DNA from: Burkholderiales bacterium
GTDB taxonomy: Bacteria > Pseudomonadota > Gammaproteobacteria > Burkholderiales > JAHFRG01
DNA: 63,978 nucleotides
Assembly (NCBI GenBank): GCA_035543335.1
Contig: DASZZH010000029.1
Span: 1-63,978 of the forward strand
Direction: 5' to 3'
Both the position numbers and the translations under genes were made by a program. The number at the start of each line of letters is the position of its first letter. The first letter of the stretch is position 1. Of the stretch, positions 57,102 through 63,978 are shown in pieces. The notes below the pieces were generated by a model. The model had not been told where the DNA came from and made no database searches. It saw only the letters and a program-made list of their open reading frames with translations.

Positions 57102-57718
57102 AATTCAGCGCCGAAGATTTCAAGGCCCTGCGCCTGCCGCTGTTTACGCTGCTGGCCGTGCTGCTCGCGGGTGCTGCGTTGGTCTATTACACCAGGCTCG
57201 CTGTCGATGCCGCGCTGCGCGATCTCAGGCAGCAGCAGGTCATGCTGCGAGAAGCGCGCATCCGCTACCAGAAATCCGGCGATGAAAAGGAAATCATCGT
57301 CCGCTACCTCGGCGATTACCGGCGCTTGCAACAGCACGGATTGGTCGGATCGGAACAGCGCATCAACTGGCTGGATGGCTTGCGGCTGTCTAATCAGCAG
57401 GCGGAGCTTTTCGGCGTGGAATACCAGATCAGCTCGCAGCAACCCTATGCCCAGGCGCAGGAATTCGACCCCGGCAACGTGGCGATTCTGCAATCGCTGA
57501 TGAAGCTCAATTTCCGCCTGCTGCACGAAGGCGACCTGATGCGCTTCTTCGACATTCTCAGCGCCAAGGGCATCGGCCTGTTTCATCTCAACCAGTGCAA
57601 GCTGGAGCGTCTGGACAATAACGTCACCAGCATCCGCTTCCAGCCCAACCTGCGCGCCCAGTGCGAACTCACATGGTTTACCCTGAACCCACCTGAATCC
57701 AGGGGCGCCAAACCATGA
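57098..57718 (+). CDS. mshJ: Pilus assembly protein MshJ-like (PilO family)
   Basis: 206 residues from the ATG at 57098 in ATGA overlap with mshI; a much longer frame starting at 56522 is a shadow of mshI. One membrane helix (about 13-30), a coiled coil, and a small alpha/beta domain, the PilO/GspM layout. Position between mshI and the MshK-like gene supports the name. Confidence 0.82.
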   Translation: MKFSAEDFKALRLPLFTLLAVLLAGAALVYYTRLAVDAALRDLRQQQVMLREARIRYQKSGDEKEIIVRYLGDYRRLQQHGLVGSEQRINWLDGLRLSNQQAELFGVEYQISSQQPYAQAQEFDPGNVAILQSLMKLNFRLLHEGDLMRFFDILSAKGIGLFHLNQCKLERLDNNVTSIRFQPNLRAQCELTWFTLNPPESRGAKP

Positions 57719-58320
57719 AGTGGGTCGCGATACTCCTCCTGATGCTGCCGCTCGCGGGCGCATCCGCCGAGCCGATGGGACGGCTGTTTTTCACCCCCGC
57801 ACAACGCGAGACGCTGGACAACGCCCGAAGACAGAATATCAAGATTGATGTGGAAACCGAAGCCCCGACGCTGGAAAGCATCAGCGTCAACGGCGTGGTG
57901 AAACGCAGCGACGGCGAGTCCATCATCTGGATCAACAACCGGCCGATAAGAGACCGGCGTGCACCAGGCGGCATCAAAATCATGCCGCGCGGCGCCGACA
58001 ACGCCAGCGTCAGTCTGCAATTGCCGCAATCGGGACGCTACGTGGACCTCAAGGTCGGGCAAAACCTCGACGCGGTGAGCGGCCGGGTCTTCGAAAACTT
58101 CCAGAGCCCCGCGCCGCTTGCCGTAACCGAGAAAAAAGGTACAGCCGCGGAAAAACCGCAGCCGGGTCCCGCAGAGCAGCCGGCCGCTCCGACAGAAAAA
58201 CCCAAATCCAGAATTTCCAGCAAAGCGGATGACGAGGCGGTTCGGGAGCCGCCCGCCCCAGACAATGAAAAACCGGCAATTCCCTCTCCACCGCAGCCCC
58301 CCACCACAGTTCAATACTGA
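57715..58320 (+). CDS. mshK: Periplasmic pilus protein, MshK-like
   Basis: 201 residues: signal peptide (MKWVAILLLMLPLAGASA), then a small conserved domain (GRLFFTPAQRETLDNARRQ; LESISVNGVVKRSDGESIIW; NNRPI) and a Pro/Lys/Ala-rich tail of about 70 residues. The NGVV-RSDG-S-IW-N pattern is typical of MshK/PilP-like periplasmic partners. Overlaps mshJ by 4 bp. Confidence 0.75.
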   Translation: MKWVAILLLMLPLAGASAEPMGRLFFTPAQRETLDNARRQNIKIDVETEAPTLESISVNGVVKRSDGESIIWINNRPIRDRRAPGGIKIMPRGADNASVSLQLPQSGRYVDLKVGQNLDAVSGRVFENFQSPAPLAVTEKKGTAAEKPQPGPAEQPAAPTEKPKSRISSKADDEAVREPPAPDNEKPAIPSPPQPPTTVQY

Positions 58321-58330
58321 CGGCGCTCCC

Positions 58331-59569
58331 ATGCAGCGGTACGGCAACGGACTACACACGTTTTTCAGGGAAAGGGGACAGGGGCTGTTCGTATTGCTCG
58401 CGCTGCTTTTGATTGTCAGCGCGGGCCTGATATTCAGCTTGGCGCAACCCACCCCGCTGAACATCGCGAACGATAAGCAAACTACGGCAGCGCTGGCGCA
58501 GGCCAAGGACGGGTTGATCGCGCGCGCCGTGATCGACGGCAACCGTCCCGGTTCCCTGCCTTGCCCGGATACCGACGATGACGGCGTAGCGGAATTGTTC
58601 TCCGGTTCGAACTGCCCCAGTTATATCGGCCGGCTGCCGTGGAAGACCCTGGGGCTGCCGGACCTGCGCGACGGGAGCGGGGAGCGGCTGTGGTACATGC
58701 TTTCCACCCGCTTTCGCGACCATTCTGCGGCGGAACCGATTAACAGCGACACCAAGGGCAACATCACGGTTTACTCGGGCAGTTCTTCCACGGTGATGAC
58801 AGCCGAGGCGGTGGCGGTGATTTTCGCGTCGGGCGCAGTCCTCGGGACACAGAACCGGGACCCGTCAACCAGCGCGCTCTGTCCTACGACGAGTACCACC
58901 ATCGCACGCAACCTGTGCGCCGCGAACTACCTGGACAGCACAGGGGGCGTCAACAACGCCACGACCAGCGGGCCGTTCATCTCGGCGCAGCGCTCGAACA
59001 GTTTCAACGACCGCTTGCTGGTTCTCACCACGTCTGAACTGATTCCGCCCGTGGAGATGCGTGTCGCGCGCGAGTTGCGGACGATCCTGCAGAACTACAA
59101 GGCCGTGAGCGCGTGCGCCTGCTACCCGTGGGCCGATTTCAGCGACGGCTACTCCGATGCACCCCCTTACCAACTCGGCGGGCTCAACCGCGGCCGCGTT
59201 CCGGCACTGGGCGCCTCTCCAGAGAACTGGGGCACTGGCGCGATTCCCCCGCTTCCCCCCTGGTTTCTCAACAACAACTGGAGATGGGTCATCTACTACT
59301 CCGCGGGGCGCAACTTCCTGCAAGGGGGTGGGGCCACCTGCACCTCGTGCGTGAATACGACACTCAGCGTGGACGGTGTCGCGGGCAAGGAGATCGTGAT
59401 CCTGACGCCCGGGCCCGCAGGCGCCTCCCGGCCCCTTGGTCCGCCGTGGAGCTCGACTTACTGGCAGTCTTATCTCGAAGACGCCCAGAACAACGACGAC
59501 AGCAATGACCTTTATGTCACTCCGTCGTCAACCGCGTACACCCGTGACCGCATATACACGATCCCCTGA
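58331..59569 (+). CDS. Large prepilin-like protein with PCPD motif and calcium-loop-like motif
   Basis: 412 residues from the ATG at 58331. The N-terminus RERGQGLFVLLALLLIVSAG is a prepilin-like leader and helix but lacks the usual Glu at mature position 5, like PilX/GspK-type minor pilins. After the helix comes AQAKDGLIARAVIDGN, LPCPDTDDDGVAE and GRLPWKTLGLPDL. DTDDDGVAE fits an EF-hand/DxDxDGxxE calcium loop. Several Cys pairs (CACY, CTSC) suggest disulphides. It shares its layout with the next gene and is probably a tip or minor pilin. Possible alternative start 58229 is inside the mshK frame. Confidence 0.75.
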   Translation: MQRYGNGLHTFFRERGQGLFVLLALLLIVSAGLIFSLAQPTPLNIANDKQTTAALAQAKDGLIARAVIDGNRPGSLPCPDTDDDGVAELFSGSNCPSYIGRLPWKTLGLPDLRDGSGERLWYMLSTRFRDHSAAEPINSDTKGNITVYSGSSSTVMTAEAVAVIFASGAVLGTQNRDPSTSALCPTTSTTIARNLCAANYLDSTGGVNNATTSGPFISAQRSNSFNDRLLVLTTSELIPPVEMRVARELRTILQNYKAVSACACYPWADFSDGYSDAPPYQLGGLNRGRVPALGASPENWGTGAIPPLPPWFLNNNWRWVIYYSAGRNFLQGGGATCTSCVNTTLSVDGVAGKEIVILTPGPAGASRPLGPPWSSTYWQSYLEDAQNNDDSNDLYVTPSSTAYTRDRIYTIP

Positions 59570-60287
59570 ACGCGCCGCCGGCTTTACCCTCATCGAACTG
59601 GCGGTCGTGCTGTTCATCCTCACTCTCTTATTGAGCAGCCTGCTGGTTCCGCTTGGCACGCAGATTAATCAAAGCAACATCAACACGACGCAAAAAAGTC
59701 TCGATGACGTCAAGGAAGCCCTGATCGGGTTCGCGCTGGCAAACGGGTATTTACCGTGCCCTGACAAGACTTCCGGACCCACGACCGGCCCGAACGACAC
59801 GCCGAACGACGGCGCCGAAGATGTGGCTGGCGGCTTATGCGTGACGCAGGAAGGCAACGTGCCTTGGTCGACGCTAGGGGTAGGAAGCGCGGACGTCTGG
59901 GGCAACCGCCTGCGCTATCGGGTAGTACCTGCATTCGCGCAGCGCCCACCCGGTGCGACATTCAGTCTCAGCTCGAGCGCTAATCTGCGCCTGTGTACCA
60001 CAGCAGCGTGCACCACCACTCTCACGTCGAGCGCCCCTAACGGTGCCCCTGCCGTCATTCTCTCTCACGGCAAAAATGGTCTGGGTGCGATCAACAGCGT
60101 CACCGGCGCGGCGAACCCCGCGCCGAGCAGTGCCGATGAACTCGAAAATACGAATAGCGACACTACTTTCGTAAGCCGCGCAGCCACTGACATCGGGGCC
60201 GGCGCTGGAGAATTCGATGACATCGTTGCCTGGCTCTCAACTAACATTTTGCTCAACCGCATGGTCGCCGCGGGAAAACTGCCGTAA
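59514..60287 (+). CDS. Prepilin-like protein with PCPD motif, paralogue of the preceding gene
   Basis: 257 residues from the ATG at 59514; ATG 59505 and GTG 59544 are also possible and all overlap the previous gene. The class III cleavage site is AAG/FTLIELAVVLFILTLL with Glu5 present. It then has SLDDVKEALIGFALANGY, LPCPD, an Asp/Asn-rich NDTPNDGAED loop, VPWSTLGVG and DVWGNRLRYRV. This is the same order of motifs as the protein before it, so the two are diverged duplicates. Likely minor pilin. Converges with the histidine kinase gene after 6 bp. Confidence 0.8.
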   Translation: MSLRRQPRTPVTAYTRSPERAAGFTLIELAVVLFILTLLLSSLLVPLGTQINQSNINTTQKSLDDVKEALIGFALANGYLPCPDKTSGPTTGPNDTPNDGAEDVAGGLCVTQEGNVPWSTLGVGSADVWGNRLRYRVVPAFAQRPPGATFSLSSSANLRLCTTAACTTTLTSSAPNGAPAVILSHGKNGLGAINSVTGAANPAPSSADELENTNSDTTFVSRAATDIGAGAGEFDDIVAWLSTNILLNRMVAAGKLP

Positions 60288-60293
60288 AGGATA

Positions 60294-62000
60294 TTACGCC
60301 GCCGGAGAGAGCTCAAAGCACACTTTGCCGATCTGATTGCTGGCAAGCCGCAGACGATAGCCCATTTGCGTTGCCTGCTTCGCCGCCTGGTAAAGACCCA
60401 CTCCCAGCCCGTTCTGCGAAGGCACTGGGCCGTTAAAAAGCGTTTTGACGAGGGATTCGGAAAGCGGCACTCCGTTATCGCAAACGCTCAAGGTGGCCCG
60501 GGGGGCGCAGGAAAAACCGATGCTGATTCGCAATCCCGTTTCAAGCTTGCTTTTTTGCAGGGCGTTTTGCAGAAGATTGTCGGCGATGCTGTCGAACAGC
60601 TGCATCGGAAGATCGGCGCCGGCGGAAATATCCGTTTCCTTGAAATCAATGACTTCGCTGGCGTAACGCTGTTTGAGGTTGGCCCACCATTCCTGAGCGG
60701 GTTTGCCGTTGCCTTCGTCCGCCTTCTGCGGCGCCTTGAGTTTATCCATAGTCAACTGCAGGCGCTGGGTGATTTGCGGCAGCTGGCGCTGGATCAGCTT
60801 CTGCAACGCCTCGGCATCATCGGCACCGCCGGTTTCCACGGCAGTACATAATGATTTCAGCGACTGCAGAAGGTTTTTCACGTCATGGGTGAGCCGCGCG
60901 CCGGTTTCATACACCGCCTGCGTGTAAGCATTCTGCCGCTCCTGCTTTTCGCGGATTTTGGCATTGTAAAAATCCGCCAGCAGCCGCACCAGGAGCTTGA
61001 CGTGCAGCAGCAGCGCCGGGCTCAGCTGCCACTTGCTGTACAACACCATGTGCAGGTCGCCAAAGGAAAATTCGGCCGGGAACCGGGAAGTGCCGCCGAG
61101 CTTGCGCTCGCTTCCGGTCGCGCGCCAGCTCACCCCCGCCACCCAAGGCAGCGCGGCGATTTCGTGCGCCGACATGATCAGGAATTTTTCCGGATTGCCT
61201 TCACGGTCGGCGAGATTCGCCAGGCTGTGCATCCAGCGCTCGAACGGCAACCCGACCGAAAGCAGGTAGCGCGAGAAGAGCTGGCCCACGCCATCAAAAC
61301 CGGAATGCGGGTCCCACAGCCAGCTTAACGCGAACAGTATAATCGCAATCAGGAACAGCGTTTGCGCTAGCGACAGCAGATACCCGCCGTGGCTCACCTG
61401 CTTGATGACGAATGACCCCAACACCAACGCGGCGGTAAGCAAAAACAGCAGCAGGCTGTAGAACAAATCCACCGCCCGCTGGCTCGATTCGGGCTCGTTC
61501 TCCGCCTTGATAAAAAAGACCGCCAATACCGGCAGCAGCAGCCCGTAGCGCACCACCAGCGTCATAACCTCGGTGAACCTGATGTCGGCGAATAAATGCG
61601 GTACTACCCACATCAGCAGCACGGCCAGCAAATAAACGGCCGCGAGCAGGGAAAGCGTACGCTGCCCGCGTTGCCGCTTGCCCATAACATTGCCGCCGAT
61701 CAGCGCGAACAACACGGCGATCCAGACCGCCATCAACCACCCGCTGTTCCAGATGGCAAACAGCAACCCAGCCACGATGATCAGGGTAGCGTGCCGCACG
61801 TCCAGATTGCGCTCGCCGCCCCAAATCGGCTGCCACATCAGGAACAGCCCGAAATGCGTGAGCACAAAACCGCGTGCCAGCCAGCTGTCGATGCCGAACA
61901 CCAGCACCGCATGCAGCGCCAGCAGCATGAGGCCGAGGAACCATTGCTGGCGCGAAGCAATGAACGCTTCGCTTAAGGTCGCTTTTCCGGCAGCCGCCAT
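60294..62000 (-). CDS. Membrane sensor histidine kinase (PrsK-like)
   Basis: 568 residues. About eight membrane helices in the first 260 residues, then a GAF-like region (about 270-370) and a kinase core: H-box ETGARLTHDVKNLLQSLKSL, N-box SIADNLLQNALQKSK, G1 SVCDNGVPL and G2 NGLGVGLYQAAKQATQMGY. The layout is that of the PEP-CTERM-associated PrsK family. It is convergent with the pilus operon and is the likely partner of the NtrC-type regulator at its other end. Confidence 0.9.
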   Translation of the reverse strand: MAAAGKATLSEAFIASRQQWFLGLMLLALHAVLVFGIDSWLARGFVLTHFGLFLMWQPIWGGERNLDVRHATLIIVAGLLFAIWNSGWLMAVWIAVLFALIGGNVMGKRQRGQRTLSLLAAVYLLAVLLMWVVPHLFADIRFTEVMTLVVRYGLLLPVLAVFFIKAENEPESSQRAVDLFYSLLLFLLTAALVLGSFVIKQVSHGGYLLSLAQTLFLIAIILFALSWLWDPHSGFDGVGQLFSRYLLSVGLPFERWMHSLANLADREGNPEKFLIMSAHEIAALPWVAGVSWRATGSERKLGGTSRFPAEFSFGDLHMVLYSKWQLSPALLLHVKLLVRLLADFYNAKIREKQERQNAYTQAVYETGARLTHDVKNLLQSLKSLCTAVETGGADDAEALQKLIQRQLPQITQRLQLTMDKLKAPQKADEGNGKPAQEWWANLKQRYASEVIDFKETDISAGADLPMQLFDSIADNLLQNALQKSKLETGLRISIGFSCAPRATLSVCDNGVPLSESLVKTLFNGPVPSQNGLGVGLYQAAKQATQMGYRLRLASNQIGKVCFELSPAA

Positions 62001-62052
62001 ATCCCGTTACCCGGCATAAAAGTTGTTAAAGTAGCAGCACGCATTTTCAAAT

Positions 62053-62079
62053 TTGCCCCGCTCGATTTGAGTTTATACT
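62053..62079 (+). promoter_or_regulatory. Candidate sigma70 promoter of the ABC-2 permease gene
   Basis: TATACT at 62074-62079 with TTTGCC (62052-62057) 16 bases before it. It leaves only a short leader to the ATG at 62095. Confidence 0.3.
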
Positions 62080-62094
62080 TCACTCCTTGAATTT

Positions 62095-62889
62095 ATGCCA
62101 ACGCCCATCATGAATTCCGCCCGCCGCCAGGCAATAACTATTGCCCGCTATACGCTGCTCGAAGCGCTGCGCACCCGCTTGCCGTGGCTGATGCTGGCAG
62201 CGCTGTTGCTGGCGCTGCTGGGCAGCCTGTTCGTGAAAGAAATCGCCGTCACCGAAACGCTGCGCCTGCAAATTTCATTTCTCGCCGCCGCACTCAGGCT
62301 GGCCGCCGTGTTCATCATCGCGCTTTACATCGTGAGCAGCATGGTGCGCGAATTTAACGACAAAAGCCTTGAGCTTTTGCTCTCCCTCAATTTGCCGCGC
62401 GCCGCCTATGCCTGTGGCAGGTTTTTGGGCTTTTCCCTGGTCGCCTTGATCGCGGTCGCGCTTATCTGTCTGCCGCTGGCCTGGCTGGCGCCGCTGCAGC
62501 CCGTGTTGTTGTGGGGCTTGTCGCTCACGCTCGAGCTTTGGATTGTGGCCGCGCTGGGCTTCTTTTGTATCATCACCTTCACCCACATCCTGCCCGCCGC
62601 CAGCTTCGTCATGGCCTTTTACCTGCTGGCGCGTTCCATCACCGCGATTCGCTTGATCAGCGGCTCCACGCTGTTCGACCCGCAAAGCCTGTCGCATCAG
62701 GTTACAGTATTCCTGGTGGACAGTCTTTCACTGGTGCTGCCCAACTTCGACGCATTCACCCAGACCGCGTGGCTGGTGAACCAAAGCGGTGAATGGCGCA
62801 TGCTGCTCCCCATCGTCGCACAAAGCACGATTTATAGCGGCTTGCTGCTGGGCGCGGCATTGTTCGATCTCTACCGAAAAAACCTGTAG
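62095..62889 (+). CDS. ABC-2 type transporter permease
   Basis: 264 residues with six membrane helices. It starts with a short amphipathic region (ARRQAITIARYTLLEALRTR) and resembles NosY/ABC-2 permeases. No ATPase adjoins; the orphan NosF-like ATPase at 45487-46227 is a natural partner. An ATG at 62110 could also be the start. Followed after 2 bp by an unknown gene, probably the same transport unit. Confidence 0.82.
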   Translation: MPTPIMNSARRQAITIARYTLLEALRTRLPWLMLAALLLALLGSLFVKEIAVTETLRLQISFLAAALRLAAVFIIALYIVSSMVREFNDKSLELLLSLNLPRAAYACGRFLGFSLVALIAVALICLPLAWLAPLQPVLLWGLSLTLELWIVAALGFFCIITFTHILPAASFVMAFYLLARSITAIRLISGSTLFDPQSLSHQVTVFLVDSLSLVLPNFDAFTQTAWLVNQSGEWRMLLPIVAQSTIYSGLLLGAALFDLYRKNL

Positions 62890-62891
62890 CG

Positions 62892-63617
62892 ATGCCAGAA
62901 CGTTCTATTTCCGCGGTGCCAAAACCGGTTTGGTGGCTGCTGCTGGCAAGCCTGTGCTTGCAGCTCGCCTGGCAGGGTCTTCAGCCGCGGCCGGTGGCCC
63001 GCGCTGAAGCGCTGGTTTTCCCTCCTGCAGCACCGGCGCTCAAAGCGTTGAGCCTGGGTGAGCCGATTGCCTTGTCACAGCTTATGACGCTATACCTTCA
63101 GGCGTTCGATAACCAGCCGGGCATCAGCATCCCGTTCAAGGACCTTGACTACGAGCGCGTTGAAGCTTGGCTTGCGCGCATTCTCGAGCTTGATCCCGTC
63201 GGCCAGTATCCGCTCCTCATGGCCTCCCATCTCTACGCCCAGGTGCCGGATGCGCAAAAGCAGCGAAGAATGCTGCAATTCGTTTATGCGCAATTTTTTC
63301 ACGACCCTAACCGGCGCTGGCCATGGCTGGCCCACGCCGCAATCATGGCCAAACACCGGCTGCACGATTTGCCGCTGGCCCTGAAATACGCGCAAGCCAT
63401 CACCGCGCATGCCTCCGGGCCGGAGGTGCCGCACTGGGCGACGCAGATGCGCATTTTCCTCCTTCAAGACATGGGCGAAGTGGAAAGCGCGAAGGTTCTT
63501 TTGGGGGGGTTATTGGTGAGCGGGGTCATCACCGACCCTCATGAGATCCGTTTTCTCACCGAACGTCTGCAACAGCTCGAGCCCGCGGAAAAGTCGTCGA
63601 AGACGCCGAAAAAATGA
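62892..63617 (+). CDS. Unknown membrane-anchored protein with TPR-like C-terminus
   Basis: 241 residues, not recognised. One N-terminal membrane helix (WWLLLASLCLQLAWQGL, about 14-30), then an alpha-helical, TPR-like region (YERVEAWLARILELDPVGQY, LPLALKYAQAITAHA) and a Lys-rich tail. The 2-bp gap to the ABC-2 permease suggests it works with it, in the periplasm if the helix is an anchor. Confidence 0.75.
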   Translation: MPERSISAVPKPVWWLLLASLCLQLAWQGLQPRPVARAEALVFPPAAPALKALSLGEPIALSQLMTLYLQAFDNQPGISIPFKDLDYERVEAWLARILELDPVGQYPLLMASHLYAQVPDAQKQRRMLQFVYAQFFHDPNRRWPWLAHAAIMAKHRLHDLPLALKYAQAITAHASGPEVPHWATQMRIFLLQDMGEVESAKVLLGGLLVSGVITDPHEIRFLTERLQQLEPAEKSSKTPKK

Positions 63618-63762
63618 CGTTTGAAATCGAGCACAAGCTTGGCTTGCCTGCCTGCCCGGCTTAATTTAGCCTTGACAACAACCCTGTATATAGCCAAACT
63701 GCGCCCCAATGTTGTGTTTGCCCAGGCCCCTGAAGCAGAAAATCCGGGCCAAACGCAAAGCC

Positions 63763-63778
63763 GGGCATGGTATTTGCT
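63763..63778 (+). promoter_or_regulatory. Sigma54 (-24/-12) promoter of the right-end prepilin gene
   Basis: GGGCATG-GTAT-TTGCT, with GG and GC separated by 10 bases. Thirteen of 16 bases equal the pilA site at 201-216. It lies 48 bp before the proposed ATG. Target for an NtrC-type activator such as the one at 46543-47979. Confidence 0.7.
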
Positions 63779-63825
63779 GCCTGCGTACGAAACCAAGACT
63801 ACCTTACGGTGAAGGGATGGCCAAA

Positions 63826-63978
63826 ATGATGCGCAAGCAAAGCGGTTTTACTCTGATTGAGATCGCCATCGTGCTGGTGATTATCGGCCTGCTTTTGGGA
63901 GGAGTGCTGAAAGGCCAGGAACTCATTACCAGCGCCAGGGTGAGGAACCTCATTTCCCAGCAGGACGGCATCAAGGCG
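63826..63978 (+). CDS. Type IV prepilin, N-terminal part, cut by the window edge
   Basis: 51 codons visible. Leader MMRKQSG, then FTLIEIAIVLVIIGLLLGGV with Glu5, and KGQELITSARVRNLISQQ. The ATG at 63826 has GAAGGG 9 bases upstream; an ATG at 63817 directly abuts that site. GQELI...RVR resembles the MSHA/PulG-like major pilins, so this could be the mshA-type subunit of the locus. Its sigma54 promoter matches that of the left-end pilin. Confidence 0.9.
   Translation, partial: MMRKQSGFTLIEIAIVLVIIGLLLGGVLKGQELITSARVRNLISQQDGIKA

Noticed and set aside
56522..57718. Long frame running from inside mshI through mshJ
   Set aside because: The part before 57098 is an out-of-frame reading of mshI; the ATGA overlap at 57098 gives the real start.

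Overview
The window looks like chromosomal DNA of a betaproteobacterium, probably near the Nitrosomonadales/Rhodocyclales. The main argument is gene order. The minus-strand run mlaFEDCB, ABC exporter pair, ibaG, murA, hisGDCBHAFIE, hinT, tatABC, (protease), petABC, sspA, sspB, tRNA-Thr is a familiar betaproteobacterial housekeeping block. Coding is dense and GC-rich, with many 1-14 bp gene overlaps. No rRNA, CRISPR array or recognisable complete transposase was seen.

Left part (1-10.3 kb, all minus): a type IV pilin start with a sigma54-type promoter, then a signalling neighbourhood. It holds a GAF/HD-GYP protein, a PilB/GspE-type motor ATPase with an N-terminal GAF domain, a metallo-beta-lactamase-fold cyclic-nucleotide phosphodiesterase-like protein, a CHASE2 class III nucleotide cyclase, a double FHA protein, a PP2C phosphatase and a CHASE2 protein. 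The CHASE2 protein appears to be a Ser/Thr kinase that has lost its kinase domain by an in-frame internal deletion. Made and degraded second messengers, phospho-Thr signalling and a pilus motor thus sit side by side.

10.7-24.4 kb (minus): a tripartite tricarboxylate (TctCBA) uptake operon with a terminator, a universal stress protein, a TerC membrane protein, formate-tetrahydrofolate ligase, NAD-dependent formate dehydrogenase (alpha subunit and a NuoE/NuoF-fused beta subunit), and succinyl-CoA ligase (sucCD). The 3' end of sucD is duplicated just downstream of itself. A 54-codon malic enzyme remnant lies between sucC and tRNA-Thr(UGU).

24.5-45.3 kb: sspB, sspA, the cytochrome bc1 operon, a small plus-strand insertion with an integron attC-like site and a PH-domain gene, a DegS/HtrA-type protease, tatABC, the histidine operon, murA, ibaG, a YadGH-like ABC exporter and the Mla lipid transport operon. 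Two intergenic gaps (sucC-sucD and tatA-tatB) carry the same unusual element of GTGAA-type octamer arrays around a GGTTTTGC core.

45.5-64.0 kb (mostly plus): an ABC ATPase, a 270-bp MITE-like element, then an MSHA-like type IV pilus locus. The locus runs from an NtrC-family regulator and MshM-like ATPase through mshL, N, E, G, I, J and K to two paralogous prepilin-like proteins with a PCPD motif and calcium-loop-like motifs. A PrsK-like histidine kinase faces the locus. An ABC-2 permease, an unknown membrane-anchored protein and a second prepilin cut by the window end follow. That prepilin has a sigma54 promoter nearly identical to the one before the pilin at the left end.
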